Shown here: one piece after another, positions 30,069 through 38,733 of the stretch
How positions within the stretch are numbered: position 1 is the stretch's first letter
How the letters are laid out: the number at the start of each line of letters is the position of its first letter
Assembly: GCA_022710975.1 (NCBI GenBank)
Contig: JAKLGA010000017.1
Coordinates: 62,001-126,000, forward strand
Direction: 5' to 3'
Length of the DNA: 64,000 nucleotides
Origin: Myxococcota bacterium
GTDB taxonomy: Bacteria; Myxococcota; B64-G9
Made by a program: the position numbers and the translations under genes
Notes under the pieces: generated by a model
The model's input: the letters and a program-made list of their open reading frames with translations, nothing else
Told to the model about the DNA's origin: nothing
Databases searched by the model: none

Positions 30069-30101
30069 GGATTCTCTGCGCGCCTTCGCGCTTGAGAATC
30101 C
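30069..30101. terminator. bidirectional terminator-like hairpin
   Basis: GGATTCTC (30069-30076) pairs with GAGAATCC (30094-30101); the loop is itself able to pair (GCGC and GCGC). It lies in the 66 bases between the convergent CPBP protease and pseudouridine synthase genes. No T-run, as often in high-GC genomes. Confidence 0.5.
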
Positions 30102-30116
30102 TGCGCGCTCGAGTGC

Positions 30117-31106
30117 CTAGAAGGCCGGCACCCCGAGGTGCAGCGCCTCGACCAGGGGCGCGAGGTCGGCCGGGTACGGATCGACGAGCTGCAGCGGCTT
30201 GCCGGTGATCGGGTGGATGAGCTCGAGGCGGAAGGCGTGCAGGAACTGGCGCCGCAGCCCGTGCGCGTCGCGCAGCCGCCGGTTGAGCTCGCGATCGCCG
30301 TAGCGCGGATCCCCCGCCAGCGGGTGACCCGCCTGCAGCAGGTGGCTACGGATCTGGTGGGTCTTCCCGGTCAGCAGCCGGAGCACCAGCAGCGACAGCT
30401 CCACGGGCCGGCCGCCCGGCAGCGGCAGCTCGCGGGTGAGCGCCACGCGGTAGGCCGTGCGGCCCGGTGCGTCCGCGCGACCGCGCGCCTCCTCGCGGGC
30501 GCTGCCGGGCAGATCGCGGCGCTCGACCACCATGTCCCACTCGCCCTTGGCGGGCCGCGGGCAGCCGAGCGCCAGCGCCACGTACTTCTTGACGACGGCG
30601 CCGGTCTGGAACATCTCGGACAGCTTGCGCAGCGTCTCCAGGTCCTTGCCGACGATCACCAGCCCCGAGGTGTCACGATCCAGGCGATGCGCCAGGGAGG
30701 GCCGGAAGACGCTGGGCCCCTCGGGCGTCTCCAGATAAGCGTGGACCTGATCGATCAGCGAGTCCTCGGCGTGCCCGGCCCCCGGGTGCACCGCCAGGAA
30801 GGGCGGCTTGGACACCACCAGCAGGTGGGCGTCCTCGTGCGCCACGCCGAAGTCCATGCGCCGGGAGCGCTTGCGGGGGCGTGTGGCGTGGGTGTCCTCG
30901 GAGAAGCGCTCCTCGGCCACGTGCAGCAGGATCGCGTCGCCCTCCGCCAGGCGCTCCTCACCCCGCGCGCGCTTGCCGTTCAGGCGCACCTTGCGGGTTC
31001 GCAGCAGCTTGAAGATGTGGGAGCTGGGCATGCCCGCCAGCAGCTTCCGCAGGAAGCGATCCAGGCGCTGGCCTGCGCCGTCCCGATCGACCGTGACCGT
31101 GGGCAC
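30117..31106 (-). CDS. RluA-family 23S rRNA/tRNA pseudouridine synthase (RluC/D-like)
   Basis: A 329-residue enzyme. The GTG at 31106 has GGGAGGTGAG upstream. Residues 1-70 form an S4 RNA-binding domain (QRLDRFLRKLLAGMPSSHIFKLLRTRKVRLNGKRA). The catalytic motif is HRLDRDTSGLVIVGKD with the active Asp, and LTGKTHQIRSHLLQAGHPLAGDPRYG is the second family motif. The S4 domain points to RluC/RluD-type 23S rRNA modification; the exact uridine cannot be read. It lies six bases downstream of the trmL-like gene, so both RNA modifiers are in one operon. Confidence 0.9.
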   Translation of the reverse strand: MPTVTVDRDGAGQRLDRFLRKLLAGMPSSHIFKLLRTRKVRLNGKRARGEERLAEGDAILLHVAEERFSEDTHATRPRKRSRRMDFGVAHEDAHLLVVSKPPFLAVHPGAGHAEDSLIDQVHAYLETPEGPSVFRPSLAHRLDRDTSGLVIVGKDLETLRKLSEMFQTGAVVKKYVALALGCPRPAKGEWDMVVERRDLPGSAREEARGRADAPGRTAYRVALTRELPLPGGRPVELSLLVLRLLTGKTHQIRSHLLQAGHPLAGDPRYGDRELNRRLRDAHGLRRQFLHAFRLELIHPITGKPLQLVDPYPADLAPLVEALHLGVPAF

Positions 31107-31112
31107 CGCGGC

Positions 31113-31601
31113 TCACCTCCCGCCGGTCGGGCCGAGCAGGCCCTGCTGGCGCAGGGCTTCGTATACCACGATCCCCGCGGCCGTGGACAGGTTGAGGCTG
31201 CGGCCCTGGCCGGGCATGGGGATGCGCAGGCTGCGCTGGCGCCGGCCGGGCACGTCCAGGAAGCGCGCGCTCAGGCCGCTCGACTCGGGTCCCAGCACCA
31301 GGGCCGCCCTGGGCGGCAGGGCGCAGGCGAACAGGGACGGCTCCGCCCGGGCCGACAGGAAGTGGCAGGCCGCCTCCGGGTGGGCCCGCTCGAAGGCCTC
31401 GAAGTCCAGGTGGCGCTCCAGGTGGCAGGCGTCCCAGTAGTCCAGGCCGGCGCGCTTGAGCACCCGGTCGTCCAGGCGGAAGCCCAGGGGCTCCACCAGG
31501 TGCAGCCACACCCCGGTGGCCGCGCACAGGCGGACGATGTTGCCCGTGTTGGCCGGGATCTCCGGGGTGACCAGCACCAGGTGCAGGGCCGGTGCGCTCA
31601 T
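31113..31601 (-). CDS. trmL: TrmL-type tRNA (wobble 2'-O) methyltransferase, SPOUT family
   Basis: A 162-residue SPOUT (trefoil-knot) methyltransferase, close in length to E. coli TrmL (157). HLVLVTPEIPANTGNIVRLCAATG is motif 1, ALVLGPESSGLS motif 2, and LRIPMPGQGRSLNLSTAAGIVVYEALRQ motif 3, the SAM-binding knot. TrmL methylates the wobble ribose of tRNA-Leu. The ATG at 31601 follows GAGGGTG. Divergent from the PEGA protein gene with only 40 bases between. Confidence 0.88.
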   Translation of the reverse strand: MSAPALHLVLVTPEIPANTGNIVRLCAATGVWLHLVEPLGFRLDDRVLKRAGLDYWDACHLERHLDFEAFERAHPEAACHFLSARAEPSLFACALPPRAALVLGPESSGLSARFLDVPGRRQRSLRIPMPGQGRSLNLSTAAGIVVYEALRQQGLLGPTGGR

Positions 31602-31605
31602 CGCG

Positions 31606-31635
31606 TTGACACCCTCGCGCGGCGGACAGTAGCAT
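31606..31635 (+). promoter_or_regulatory. leaderless-type promoter of the PEGA protein gene
   Basis: TTGACA (31606-31611), 18-base spacer, TAGCAT (31630-31635), then GGGCGC and the ATG at 31642. The six-base gap puts the expected transcription start on the start codon. Confidence 0.6.
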
Positions 31636-31641
31636 GGGCGC

Positions 31642-32862
31642 ATGTGCGCCCCGGCCAGCTCGAGCTCCACGACCGCGCTCCGGCGCCCAGGATGGAGCCC
31701 GCGCCGCGGGCTGTCAACCGCGGCGCTGACGCTCCTGGTCCTGGGGCTCGCTGGCGCCGCCCAGGCCGCGCCTGCCCGGCGGGCGCCCGCCGCGGCGCAG
31801 AAGCCGCTGGTGGCGGTGCTGCCGCCCAAGGCCCTGGGCGTCGAGAAGCCCGTGGCCGCGCAGGTGCAGGCCGGGCTGATCCAGGCCGTCAAGGGCAGGG
31901 GCCGCTTCCGCGTGCTGTCCGCCCAGGCCATCCAGAAGGCGCTCGATCGGCAACCGGCCGGCGCCAAGGCCGCGGTCGAGTCCCTGGTGCCCGCGCTGCG
32001 CTCCCGCTGGGCGCTGTCCGGCACCCTGGCCGGGCTGGGCGAGGCCCTCAGCCTGGATCTCAAGCTGCTCGAGGGCAGCACGGGCGCCGAGGTGCGCCGG
32101 GCCTCGGTCGAGCTGCCGGCTGACGCCAAGGCCCGCGCGGCCGCGCTGGAGGAGCTGGTCATCCGGCTGCTCGAGCCGGAGCGCTGGGTGGGCAGTCTGC
32201 AGCTCGAGGTGAGCGAGGCCGGGGCCCAGGTGTGGCTGGACGGGGTCCAGGTGGCCAGCACCCCGCTCGCCGCCCCGCTGACCGGGCTCGCGCCGGGCAA
32301 ACACATCCTCATGATCCGCAAGGAGGGCCAGGCCGAGTTCTCCAAGTTCGTGGTGGTGCGCTTCGATCAGGTGGCCCAGCTCAAGGTGGACCTCGACAGC
32401 GCCACCGTGGTCGGGCTGCTGTACGACAAGCGCCCGGCCGAGCCGCGGCCCAGGCCGGCCCCCCCGCGGCCCGCGCTGCTGGCGGCGGCGCCGGCGCCCG
32501 AGCCCGGCATGGGCTGGCAGGGGACGACCGGCTGGAGCCTGCTGTCGGTGGGCGCGGCCGGCGCGGTGGCGGGCGGGCTGCTGGCCTGGCACGTGGAGGA
32601 TCTCGAGCGGCAGATCGCGGATCGGCCGTGGAGCGCGGACGACGAGGACGAGCTGGCCGACGCCCTGGCCGAGGGGCGCCAGCTCCGGCGGGTGTCCACC
32701 GGCCTGTGGATCGCCGGCTCCGGCCTGGTGCTGGTCGGCGGGGCCTTCCTGCTCTGGGAGCTGCTCGGCGCGCGGGCCGACGAGCCCAGCGGGCAGGGCC
32801 TGGTGGTCGCTCCGGCCGCCGGGCAGGGCGGCGCCGGACTGCTACTCCTGGGGAGCTTCTGA
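31642..32862 (+). CDS. exported PEGA-domain protein with two C-terminal membrane helices
   Basis: A 406-residue protein. After an Arg-containing N-terminus comes a signal helix (about 25-42). Residues about 55-165 resemble the FlgO/TolB-N-like fold (KPLVAVLPPKALGVEK, GRFRVLSAQAIQKALDRQ, RWALSGTLAGLGEALSLDLKLLE), used for sensing or scaffolding. Then a PEGA unit: LQLEVSEAGAQVWLDGVQVASTPL, GLAPGKHILMIRKEG. Two hydrophobic helices (WSLLSVGAAGAVAGGLLAW and STGLWIAGSGLVLVGGAFLLWELL) follow a Pro-rich linker. Family members are common in myxobacteria and lack an agreed function. Its last 21 bases overlap the end of the convergent 1018-residue gene. Confidence 0.72.
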   Translation: MCAPASSSSTTALRRPGWSPRRGLSTAALTLLVLGLAGAAQAAPARRAPAAAQKPLVAVLPPKALGVEKPVAAQVQAGLIQAVKGRGRFRVLSAQAIQKALDRQPAGAKAAVESLVPALRSRWALSGTLAGLGEALSLDLKLLEGSTGAEVRRASVELPADAKARAAALEELVIRLLEPERWVGSLQLEVSEAGAQVWLDGVQVASTPLAAPLTGLAPGKHILMIRKEGQAEFSKFVVVRFDQVAQLKVDLDSATVVGLLYDKRPAEPRPRPAPPRPALLAAAPAPEPGMGWQGTTGWSLLSVGAAGAVAGGLLAWHVEDLERQIADRPWSADDEDELADALAEGRQLRRVSTGLWIAGSGLVLVGGAFLLWELLGARADEPSGQGLVVAPAAGQGGAGLLLLGSF

Positions 32863-35800
32863 ACCCAGCTCCGGGAGCCCCTCCAGGCGGCGGTCCGCCT
32901 GAGGGCGCAGCGCCTCGACCCAGCGCTCAAGGCAGTGCTTGGCCAGCAGCCGCATGAACGGGCTGTCGGGTCTCAGGATCTCGTACACGTAGGTCGGCTG
33001 GGTGACCTCGAAGCCGCGGAACAACACCTGGCCGACGTAGCGGAACACGTCCACCTCGGTGCCGAGCACCGGCCCAGCGTGGGCGGGCACGCCCAGGACC
33101 AGGGTGAGGACCTCGTCGGGGAAGTAGAAGCGGGCCAGGATCTCGGGGCCCAGCTCGGCCGGCCGCACCTGGAGCCGGTAGAAACTATGGGTCCCGCGGC
33201 ACTGGCGGATGTAGGCATCCAGCGCGGCCGCGCTCAGGGCCTCGCCCAGGTTGTAGATGTCGGCCCCCCCGCCCGCGCCCTCGCCAGGCTCCGGCGCGGA
33301 TCGGGCCAGCTCCTGGGGGATGCTGCGGGCGAGCTCCTCGGCCAGCCTGGCCTGCCGGGCGGGGTCGCCCTCGGCCTGCGCGGCCTGCCACAGGCGCAGC
33401 AGGCGGGGCGGCAGGCCAGTCGCGCGGGTCTGGCTGATCAGCACCCCGAACGGGAGCTCCAGGCCGGGCTGGCCGCGGCTGGCGCTGGCCTCGGCCAGCA
33501 GCTCGTCGAAGCGGCGCCTGACCTGGGCGTTCCGCGCGGTGCCGCGGGCCGCCTCGTTGATGCGCTCGGAGATGGCCACGCGCTGCTCCCCCCACTCGTG
33601 GTTGGACAGCTGCAGCACCTCGGCCGCCGAGCCGTAGGAGATGAACAGGCCAGCCTCCAGGCCCGCGCCTTGGCGCTGGCGCTCCTCCTCCAGGGCGTCC
33701 TCCAGGCCCCGCTCCTCCTCGTCGATGGCCCGCAGCCGGCCCTCGAGCTCGCGCACCCGCTCGAGCAGCCCCTGGCACAGGTAGTCGCCCAGCCTGCAGG
33801 TCAGCTCCTCGCCCCGCAGGGGCTTCAGGCTCTCCAGCATCTGGGACCTGTGCTCCTTGAGCCGGGCGTGGGCCTGGCGGATGCTCTCCAGGCGCGTGGC
33901 CAGCTCCGCCCGCTGGGGGGCCTCCGCCAGGAGCTGCTCGCGTGATTGCAGGTTGCGGTAGGTCTGCTGGACACGGGCGAAGCGCTCGTCGAAGTCCTCC
34001 CGGAGCTGGGCCACCATGGCCTCCGGCCCCAGGCCGCTCCTGCGGAAGACCTCGCGCTTGAGCTTCTGCAGCTCCTTGGAGAGCTTCTCGCGCTCGCCCC
34101 GCAGCGCTTCGCGGGCGAGCTCGAGGCGCCTGGCCGCCGCCCCCAGCGCGCGCGCGTCGCTCTCCGGGGCGAGTTCCTGGAGCCGCCGGCGGTAGTTGCG
34201 GAAGATGGCCTGGATGTCGCGCGCCAGCCCCACCAGGCTGACGATGTTGCCCGAGAAGGCCACCGCGTCTCCCAGCAGGTTGACGAGCTGGATGTTCTGC
34301 TCCCGGCTGACCAGATCGGCGCCGGTGCGGTAGTGGGCGGCCGCCTCCAGGATGGGCTCGTAGAACTCGCGCCCGAGGAACTCCGCCATGACCAGCTCCT
34401 TGGCCCTGGCGGTGCGGCGCGTGTAGCCCTTGAGATCCACGAACAGCTGGCCCTCCTGCTGCGACGTCCGCCGGCGCAGCATGGGTAGCTCGTCGCAGGC
34501 CAGGCGGTACAGGCGCCCGCTCTCGAACTCCAGCCGGAGCGCGGCCCCGCTGGCCAGCGCCCGCCGGTCCAGCAGCCTCAGGAGCACCGGCGCCAGCTGG
34601 GCGTGGACGAACTCGTCCATGTGCTGCAGCAGGAACCGCTCGATCAGCTCCTGCAAATCGAGCGCGTCCTCGGGGCCTGGCTGCAGCCAGGGCGGGCCCA
34701 GGTCCCGGGCGCGCGTCAGCGTGGCCTGCAGGCGCTCGAGCTCCTGCTTGGGTGTCCCACGCTGCAGGCTGGCGGCGCGCTCTCCCAGATCGGCGGCCAG
34801 CCCGGCCAGCACCGCGGGCTGCTCCAGGATGGCCAGCAGGGCCTGGTCGCTGGAGAAGGCAGCGGCCAGGCGGCGGTCGGCCTCGCGGGCGGGGTCCTCG
34901 CGGGCCAGCAGGTGATCCAGGATGCGCCGGCGCAGGCCCTCGCAGGCGGCGTGCTGGCTGATCGCGGTCTGCAGCGGTGGCTGGGCCGCGAGCGCCCGCA
35001 GGATCTCTCGTGCCAGGTTGATCGGCCGGTTGTCGCGCTCCAGCGCCGCGCTGTAGAGCGGGTCGAGCAGCTCCTCCGCCCCCTGGGAGAGCCCGTAGGG
35101 GTTGAGGGCGTCGCGCTCGCCCTTGCGGACCGCCACGAACCACAGCGGCGACAGACTCGCGAGCACCACCTCGCGATCGCGGCGCTCCGGGCCCCCGATC
35201 GGCAGGCCCCCCTGGCTGACGAGCGCGTCCTCGCAGGCCTGGCGGAAGGCGGCGTACAGCGTCATGCCCACCGCCCGCTCGAGGCGCGCGTAGGGCAGGC
35301 CGCGGATCTGCACCTGCTTGGCGCCCTCCTTGAGCCGGATCAGCGTCTGCAGCCCCGCCAGGTAGACCATCAGCCCCAGCCCGGAGGCGTCCGGGTGCTC
35401 CCGCCCGAGGCGGATCGCGCGCGTGAGGATGCGGGTGAGCTGCTCGACCAGCGCGCGTCCGCCCGCCTGGCGGGACAGCCAGCTCTCCAGCAGGCCGGCG
35501 TCCAGATCCGGGCTGCGCAGGAGCGCCCGCTTGATCAGCGGACGCCAGGGCCCGTCCTCGGGCAGGCTGCGCGGGCAGACCCGGCGAGGCCAGAGCACCA
35601 CGCGCTGGCGCTCATCGGCCAGCAGGGCGGTCTGCTGCTGACGATCGTACTCGGGCTCGGCCCGCCGCCGCAGCAGGTCGAGCAGCTGCTCGAGGGCGCG
35701 CTGCAGCGCGCGCTGGGCCTCGTCGGAGAAGGAGTAGGGCACCGTGCGATCGAGATCGGACTCGCCCAGGGTCAGCGGCAGGCGCCGCAAGAAGTCGGTC

Positions 35801-35898
35801 CAGGGGGCCCCCTTGGCCGCCAGCGCCTCCACCAGGGCGTGCTGGGCCAGCAGCCGCGGGTGGCGGAGCGCGAAGCTGGGCAGCTCGAGGGTGGGCAT
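32842..35898 (-). CDS. 1018-residue protein with a class III cyclase-like domain interrupted by a coiled coil
   Basis: A large cytoplasmic protein, mostly helical. The middle reads as a nucleotidyl-cyclase (class III) core: QLFVDLKGYT with D488, AEFLGREFYEPIL, NLLGDAVAFSG with D544 (the two metal aspartates), and, after a long gap, GLFISYGSAAEVLQL and RINEAARG with N781 and R785, the spacing of the catalytic Asn and Arg of adenylyl cyclases. Between the second Asp and the GLFISYG strand are about 200 residues instead of roughly 50; the extra 150 or so (KLSKELQKLKREVF, ELATRLESIRQAHARLKEHR, LLERVRELEGRLRAI) form coiled coil. The N-terminal 450 residues and C-terminal 170 are unrecognised. Cyclase activity is an inference. 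Start ATG 35898 after AAGGT. Confidence 0.6.
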   Translation of the reverse strand: MPTLELPSFALRHPRLLAQHALVEALAAKGAPWTDFLRRLPLTLGESDLDRTVPYSFSDEAQRALQRALEQLLDLLRRRAEPEYDRQQQTALLADERQRVVLWPRRVCPRSLPEDGPWRPLIKRALLRSPDLDAGLLESWLSRQAGGRALVEQLTRILTRAIRLGREHPDASGLGLMVYLAGLQTLIRLKEGAKQVQIRGLPYARLERAVGMTLYAAFRQACEDALVSQGGLPIGGPERRDREVVLASLSPLWFVAVRKGERDALNPYGLSQGAEELLDPLYSAALERDNRPINLAREILRALAAQPPLQTAISQHAACEGLRRRILDHLLAREDPAREADRRLAAAFSSDQALLAILEQPAVLAGLAADLGERAASLQRGTPKQELERLQATLTRARDLGPPWLQPGPEDALDLQELIERFLLQHMDEFVHAQLAPVLLRLLDRRALASGAALRLEFESGRLYRLACDELPMLRRRTSQQEGQLFVDLKGYTRRTARAKELVMAEFLGREFYEPILEAAAHYRTGADLVSREQNIQLVNLLGDAVAFSGNIVSLVGLARDIQAIFRNYRRRLQELAPESDARALGAAARRLELAREALRGEREKLSKELQKLKREVFRRSGLGPEAMVAQLREDFDERFARVQQTYRNLQSREQLLAEAPQRAELATRLESIRQAHARLKEHRSQMLESLKPLRGEELTCRLGDYLCQGLLERVRELEGRLRAIDEEERGLEDALEEERQRQGAGLEAGLFISYGSAAEVLQLSNHEWGEQRVAISERINEAARGTARNAQVRRRFDELLAEASASRGQPGLELPFGVLISQTRATGLPPRLLRLWQAAQAEGDPARQARLAEELARSIPQELARSAPEPGEGAGGGADIYNLGEALSAAALDAYIRQCRGTHSFYRLQVRPAELGPEILARFYFPDEVLTLVLGVPAHAGPVLGTEVDVFRYVGQVLFRGFEVTQPTYVYEILRPDSPFMRLLAKHCLERWVEALRPQADRRLEGLPELGSEAPQE

Positions 35899-35910
35899 GC
35901 CGACCTTCGT

Positions 35911-37551
35911 CTAGCGGCTGGCGAACACCAGCGCGATCCAGAGCTCGCCGGTGCTGGCGAACTCGGGCGTGCGGGCCACTCCCACCCCCAGCCGGTTGAT
36001 GGCCTCGTCCAGGACCTCGGGCGCGTGCAGCACGTGGGCAGGGTTGGAGGTGCGGAAGTAGCGCACCTGGGCCCCGACGATCCCCAGGCCCTCCTCGCCC
36101 AGCTCCTCGAGCAGCCAGGCGCCCTCCTCCTGGGGATCGGGCTTGTGGCCCATGGCCCCCAGTCGGCGGGCCGAGTGCAGCGCCGCGCGGCTGAGCTGCT
36201 CGTCCAGGCCGAGCGCGAAACGCCCGCGCGCCTTGCGCCGGGCGTTGACCAGCTCCAGCACCCTGCGCGCCATGGCGGCCCCGGTGCCAGACTCCACCGG
36301 CTCGACCAGCACCTCGCACACGGCCACGATGTCCTCGGCCGCTCCGCGCTCCATGGCCACGCCGACGCCCACCTGGGTCACGTCGGGATCCACCAGGTTG
36401 ATGCGGTGGCCCGGGCTGTCGACGAAGCGGTCGTGGGCCGCCTCCGGGCTGGGGGTCAGGGCCACGTTCTCCAGCGCCCGGGCGAAGGGCAGGCCCGCGC
36501 GGCTCAGGCGGTCCACCAGGGTCCCGCTGGCCTTGGTGCGGTGCACGGCGTGGCGCTCGAGCAAGAGCTGCATGGCGTGCTCGCGGGCGATCTCGGACAG
36601 GCGCGTGGAGAACGTCAGCGCCGGGAGCTTCTGCCTGGTGCGCAGCTGGTTGAGCAGCCCGAACAGCGCCTGCTCGGCGTCCTCCGGGGTCTTGTAGCGC
36701 TCCGGCGTCGGCCGCAGCTTGACCCGCGGCAGGCGCGCCCGGGGCACGCCGGCGAACAGCGGGAACAGGGCGGCCACCTCGGGGCCGGCCTGGCCCAGCA
36801 CGACCAGCTCGAGGGAGTACTCGCCGCGGCCCCCGTCCAGCGGGACCTCGCCGCGCCAGGCGCCCTCCTCGTACAGCAGCACGCCGGACTGGACGTCGCC
36901 CGCGGGCGTGGTCATCAGCCAGCGCGGATGGTTGTTGCCGCGTAGCAGCTGGGCGCGCAGCGGCACCCGCGAGCCAGGCGGCGGGCACACCGGGACCGGA
37001 TCCACCAGGGCCGGCCGCCGACCGAGCAGCAAGGTGGTCACCATGCGCTGCTGGTCGGGCTGGCGGGCCGCCCCGACCGCGAAGTGGGTGTAGCGTCCGC
37101 GCCTGGCCTGCTCGTCCAGGAAGGCGACCAGCCCCTCGGGCACCGTCTCCACCGGGCCCATGGCCGAGAAGGGCAGCACGGCCCAGTCGGTCACCCCGCG
37201 CTGCTGCAGCTCGAAGCGGATGCGATCGAGAGGCAGCGCGCGCTCCTCGCTCGGGCCGGCCTCCAGCAGGTGGCCGCTCCAGGCGCGGGCGGAGGCCGCG
37301 TAGCGCTCGTCCCACAGCAGCCGGTGCTGGTTGGTGCGACACCAGCCGATCACCGCCGCGATGAGGATGTTCTCGTCCGGGTTGGACAGGAACTTGGCCT
37401 CCTCGTGGTAGCGGTCGGTGCACGCGGCCTCGCCGGCCGGCGCGGCGGGCTGGGCCCAGGCCGGCGCCGCGCCCGCCAGGGCCAGCGCGGCCAGCCAGGC
37501 GAGCGGACGGCGGGTGCCAGGCGTGTCGGACGGGCGGCGCGCCATGGACAT
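35911..37551 (-). CDS. exported protein with one clear and two possible CAP (SCP/PR-1) domains
   Basis: A 546-residue protein; signal peptide cut near residue 34 (PAWAQP). A clear CAP domain lies at about 290-400: LFGLLNQLRTRQKLPALTFSTRLSEIAREHAMQLL, ALENVALTPSPEAAHDRFVDSPGHRINLVDPDVTQVGVGVA, which holds the family's GHR-N motif. The region before (RLLWDERYAASARAWSGHLLEA) and the C-terminal one (VLELVNARRKARGRFALGLDEQLSRAALHSARRLG, INRLGVGVARTPEFASTGE) repeat the same plan in weaker form, while residues about 190-280 form a beta domain. Bacterial CAP proteins have varied, mostly unknown extracellular roles. The ATG follows two bases after the stop of the HAD lipoprotein gene. Confidence 0.75.
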   Translation of the reverse strand: MSMARRPSDTPGTRRPLAWLAALALAGAAPAWAQPAAPAGEAACTDRYHEEAKFLSNPDENILIAAVIGWCRTNQHRLLWDERYAASARAWSGHLLEAGPSEERALPLDRIRFELQQRGVTDWAVLPFSAMGPVETVPEGLVAFLDEQARRGRYTHFAVGAARQPDQQRMVTTLLLGRRPALVDPVPVCPPPGSRVPLRAQLLRGNNHPRWLMTTPAGDVQSGVLLYEEGAWRGEVPLDGGRGEYSLELVVLGQAGPEVAALFPLFAGVPRARLPRVKLRPTPERYKTPEDAEQALFGLLNQLRTRQKLPALTFSTRLSEIAREHAMQLLLERHAVHRTKASGTLVDRLSRAGLPFARALENVALTPSPEAAHDRFVDSPGHRINLVDPDVTQVGVGVAMERGAAEDIVAVCEVLVEPVESGTGAAMARRVLELVNARRKARGRFALGLDEQLSRAALHSARRLGAMGHKPDPQEEGAWLLEELGEEGLGIVGAQVRYFRTSNPAHVLHAPEVLDEAINRLGVGVARTPEFASTGELWIALVFASR

Positions 37552-37553
37552 GG

Positions 37554-38615
37554 TCACTGCTTCTGCACGGGGAAGTCGGGCTGCAGCCACCAGCCGCCCT
37601 CGGCCGCCTTGCGCTTGAGATCCTCGTAGCCGCGATCGAGCAGCAGGGCGTGCTCGGCGTGGCCTAGCATCTCCGCGTCGGTCCAGGAGTCGCCCACGGC
37701 CAGCACCGGCCGGCGGCCGATGAACTGCTCGACGGCCTGCACCTTGCCCTGGCGGAAGGTGGGCGGGGGCTCCATCTCGGTGCTCAGCTTGCCATCCACC
37801 AGCTTGGTACGCATGCCCAGCACCCGGAACCCCTTGATGGGGAACGACTGGGCGGCGCCGGCCACGACCCACTGGGGACCGGCGGACACGATCCACAGCT
37901 CGAAGCCCGCCTGGCGGAGCACCAGCATCAGGTCCAGCATGGGCTTGTGGATGCGGATGCCGGTGGCGGTGATGGCCGGGGCCGTGTCGTCTTCCCCGGC
38001 GCGGATGGGCTCGGAGCCCAGCGGCCGGCCCAGCTCGAAGGTCATGACCTCGTGCGCCATGGCCTCCAGCTCGTCCGGGGTGTAGCCCGCGTAGAAGCGC
38101 ACCTGCCAGGGGTAGCAGGTCTCGGGCTCGAGCTCGTTGCACAGGCCCCAGTAGGCCTGGTGCATCAGCTTGCGGAAGCGCTGCAGCTCGACGCTGCCCG
38201 CCTGCTTGTCGCTCGGCAGGGCCACAGTGGCCTCCCAGGCGGCGCGGATGTCGGCGCGCTTCTCCGCGGGCAGCGCCTCCCAGACCGGCTCGCGGAACTG
38301 GAACTTCCGCTCGCGGATCATGAAGTCGTAGAAGGCCCGGCCGATGTCGCCCCGGATGCAGGTGTTATCGAAGTCGAACACCACCACCGGCTTCTTGTCC
38401 GGGTCGTACCCGGCCGAGCCCTTGCCCCGCTCGGCGGCCAGCTTCTCCAGGGAGGCCTTCACCCCGGGCTCCCACTCCGCGCCCAGGGTCGCCGGGGGCT
38501 TGGCCTCCGCCGCGGGCTTGGCCGCGGGGCTGCTCTTGCAGCCCATGGCCCCCAGGGCGAACAGGCACATGGAGACGACGAACAGGCCGAAGGCCAGGGA
38601 CCGCTTGATAGACAT
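37554..38615 (-). CDS. HAD-family phosphatase lipoprotein
   Basis: A 353-residue lipoprotein: signal peptide with lipobox LGAMGC, then a HAD hydrolase. Motif I VVVFDFDNTCIRGD, motif II LWIVSAGPQWVV, a Lys in FRQGKVQAVEQF, and motif IV VLAVGDSWTDAEML are complete, so it should be an active phosphatase exposed on the outer or inner membrane. A large cap domain lies between motifs I and II. It resembles periplasmic phosphorylcholine/ethanolamine-type HAD phosphatases, but the substrate is unproven. ATG at 38615 after GGAGGGTG. It forms an operon with the CAP protein and possibly the cyclase-like protein downstream. Confidence 0.8.
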   Translation of the reverse strand: MSIKRSLAFGLFVVSMCLFALGAMGCKSSPAAKPAAEAKPPATLGAEWEPGVKASLEKLAAERGKGSAGYDPDKKPVVVFDFDNTCIRGDIGRAFYDFMIRERKFQFREPVWEALPAEKRADIRAAWEATVALPSDKQAGSVELQRFRKLMHQAYWGLCNELEPETCYPWQVRFYAGYTPDELEAMAHEVMTFELGRPLGSEPIRAGEDDTAPAITATGIRIHKPMLDLMLVLRQAGFELWIVSAGPQWVVAGAAQSFPIKGFRVLGMRTKLVDGKLSTEMEPPPTFRQGKVQAVEQFIGRRPVLAVGDSWTDAEMLGHAEHALLLDRGYEDLKRKAAEGGWWLQPDFPVQKQ

Positions 38616-38643
38616 TTTCACCCTCCGCGAAGAACTTGGCCCG

Positions 38644-38672
38644 AGCTTAGCCAAGGACCCCCCGGAACGCAA
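38644..38672 (-). promoter_or_regulatory. promoter of the HAD lipoprotein operon
   Basis: Minus strand: TTGCGT (38672-38667), 17-base spacer, TAAGCT (38649-38644), leader of about 28 bases with GGAGGGTG. Confidence 0.5.
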
Positions 38673-38697
38673 CCCGGGCGGTCCGCGGCCCGCGGGC

Positions 38698-38727
38698 TTG
38701 TCTCGGACCGGCCGGGGGTGGCAGCAT
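38698..38727 (+). promoter_or_regulatory. leaderless-type promoter of the 38.7 kb lipoprotein gene
   Basis: TTGTCT (38698-38703), 18-base spacer, CAGCAT (38722-38727), then GGGTCC and ATG. The layout and the AGCATGGG core are almost the same as in the promoter at 31606-31635. Confidence 0.4.
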
Positions 38728-38733
38728 GGGTCC

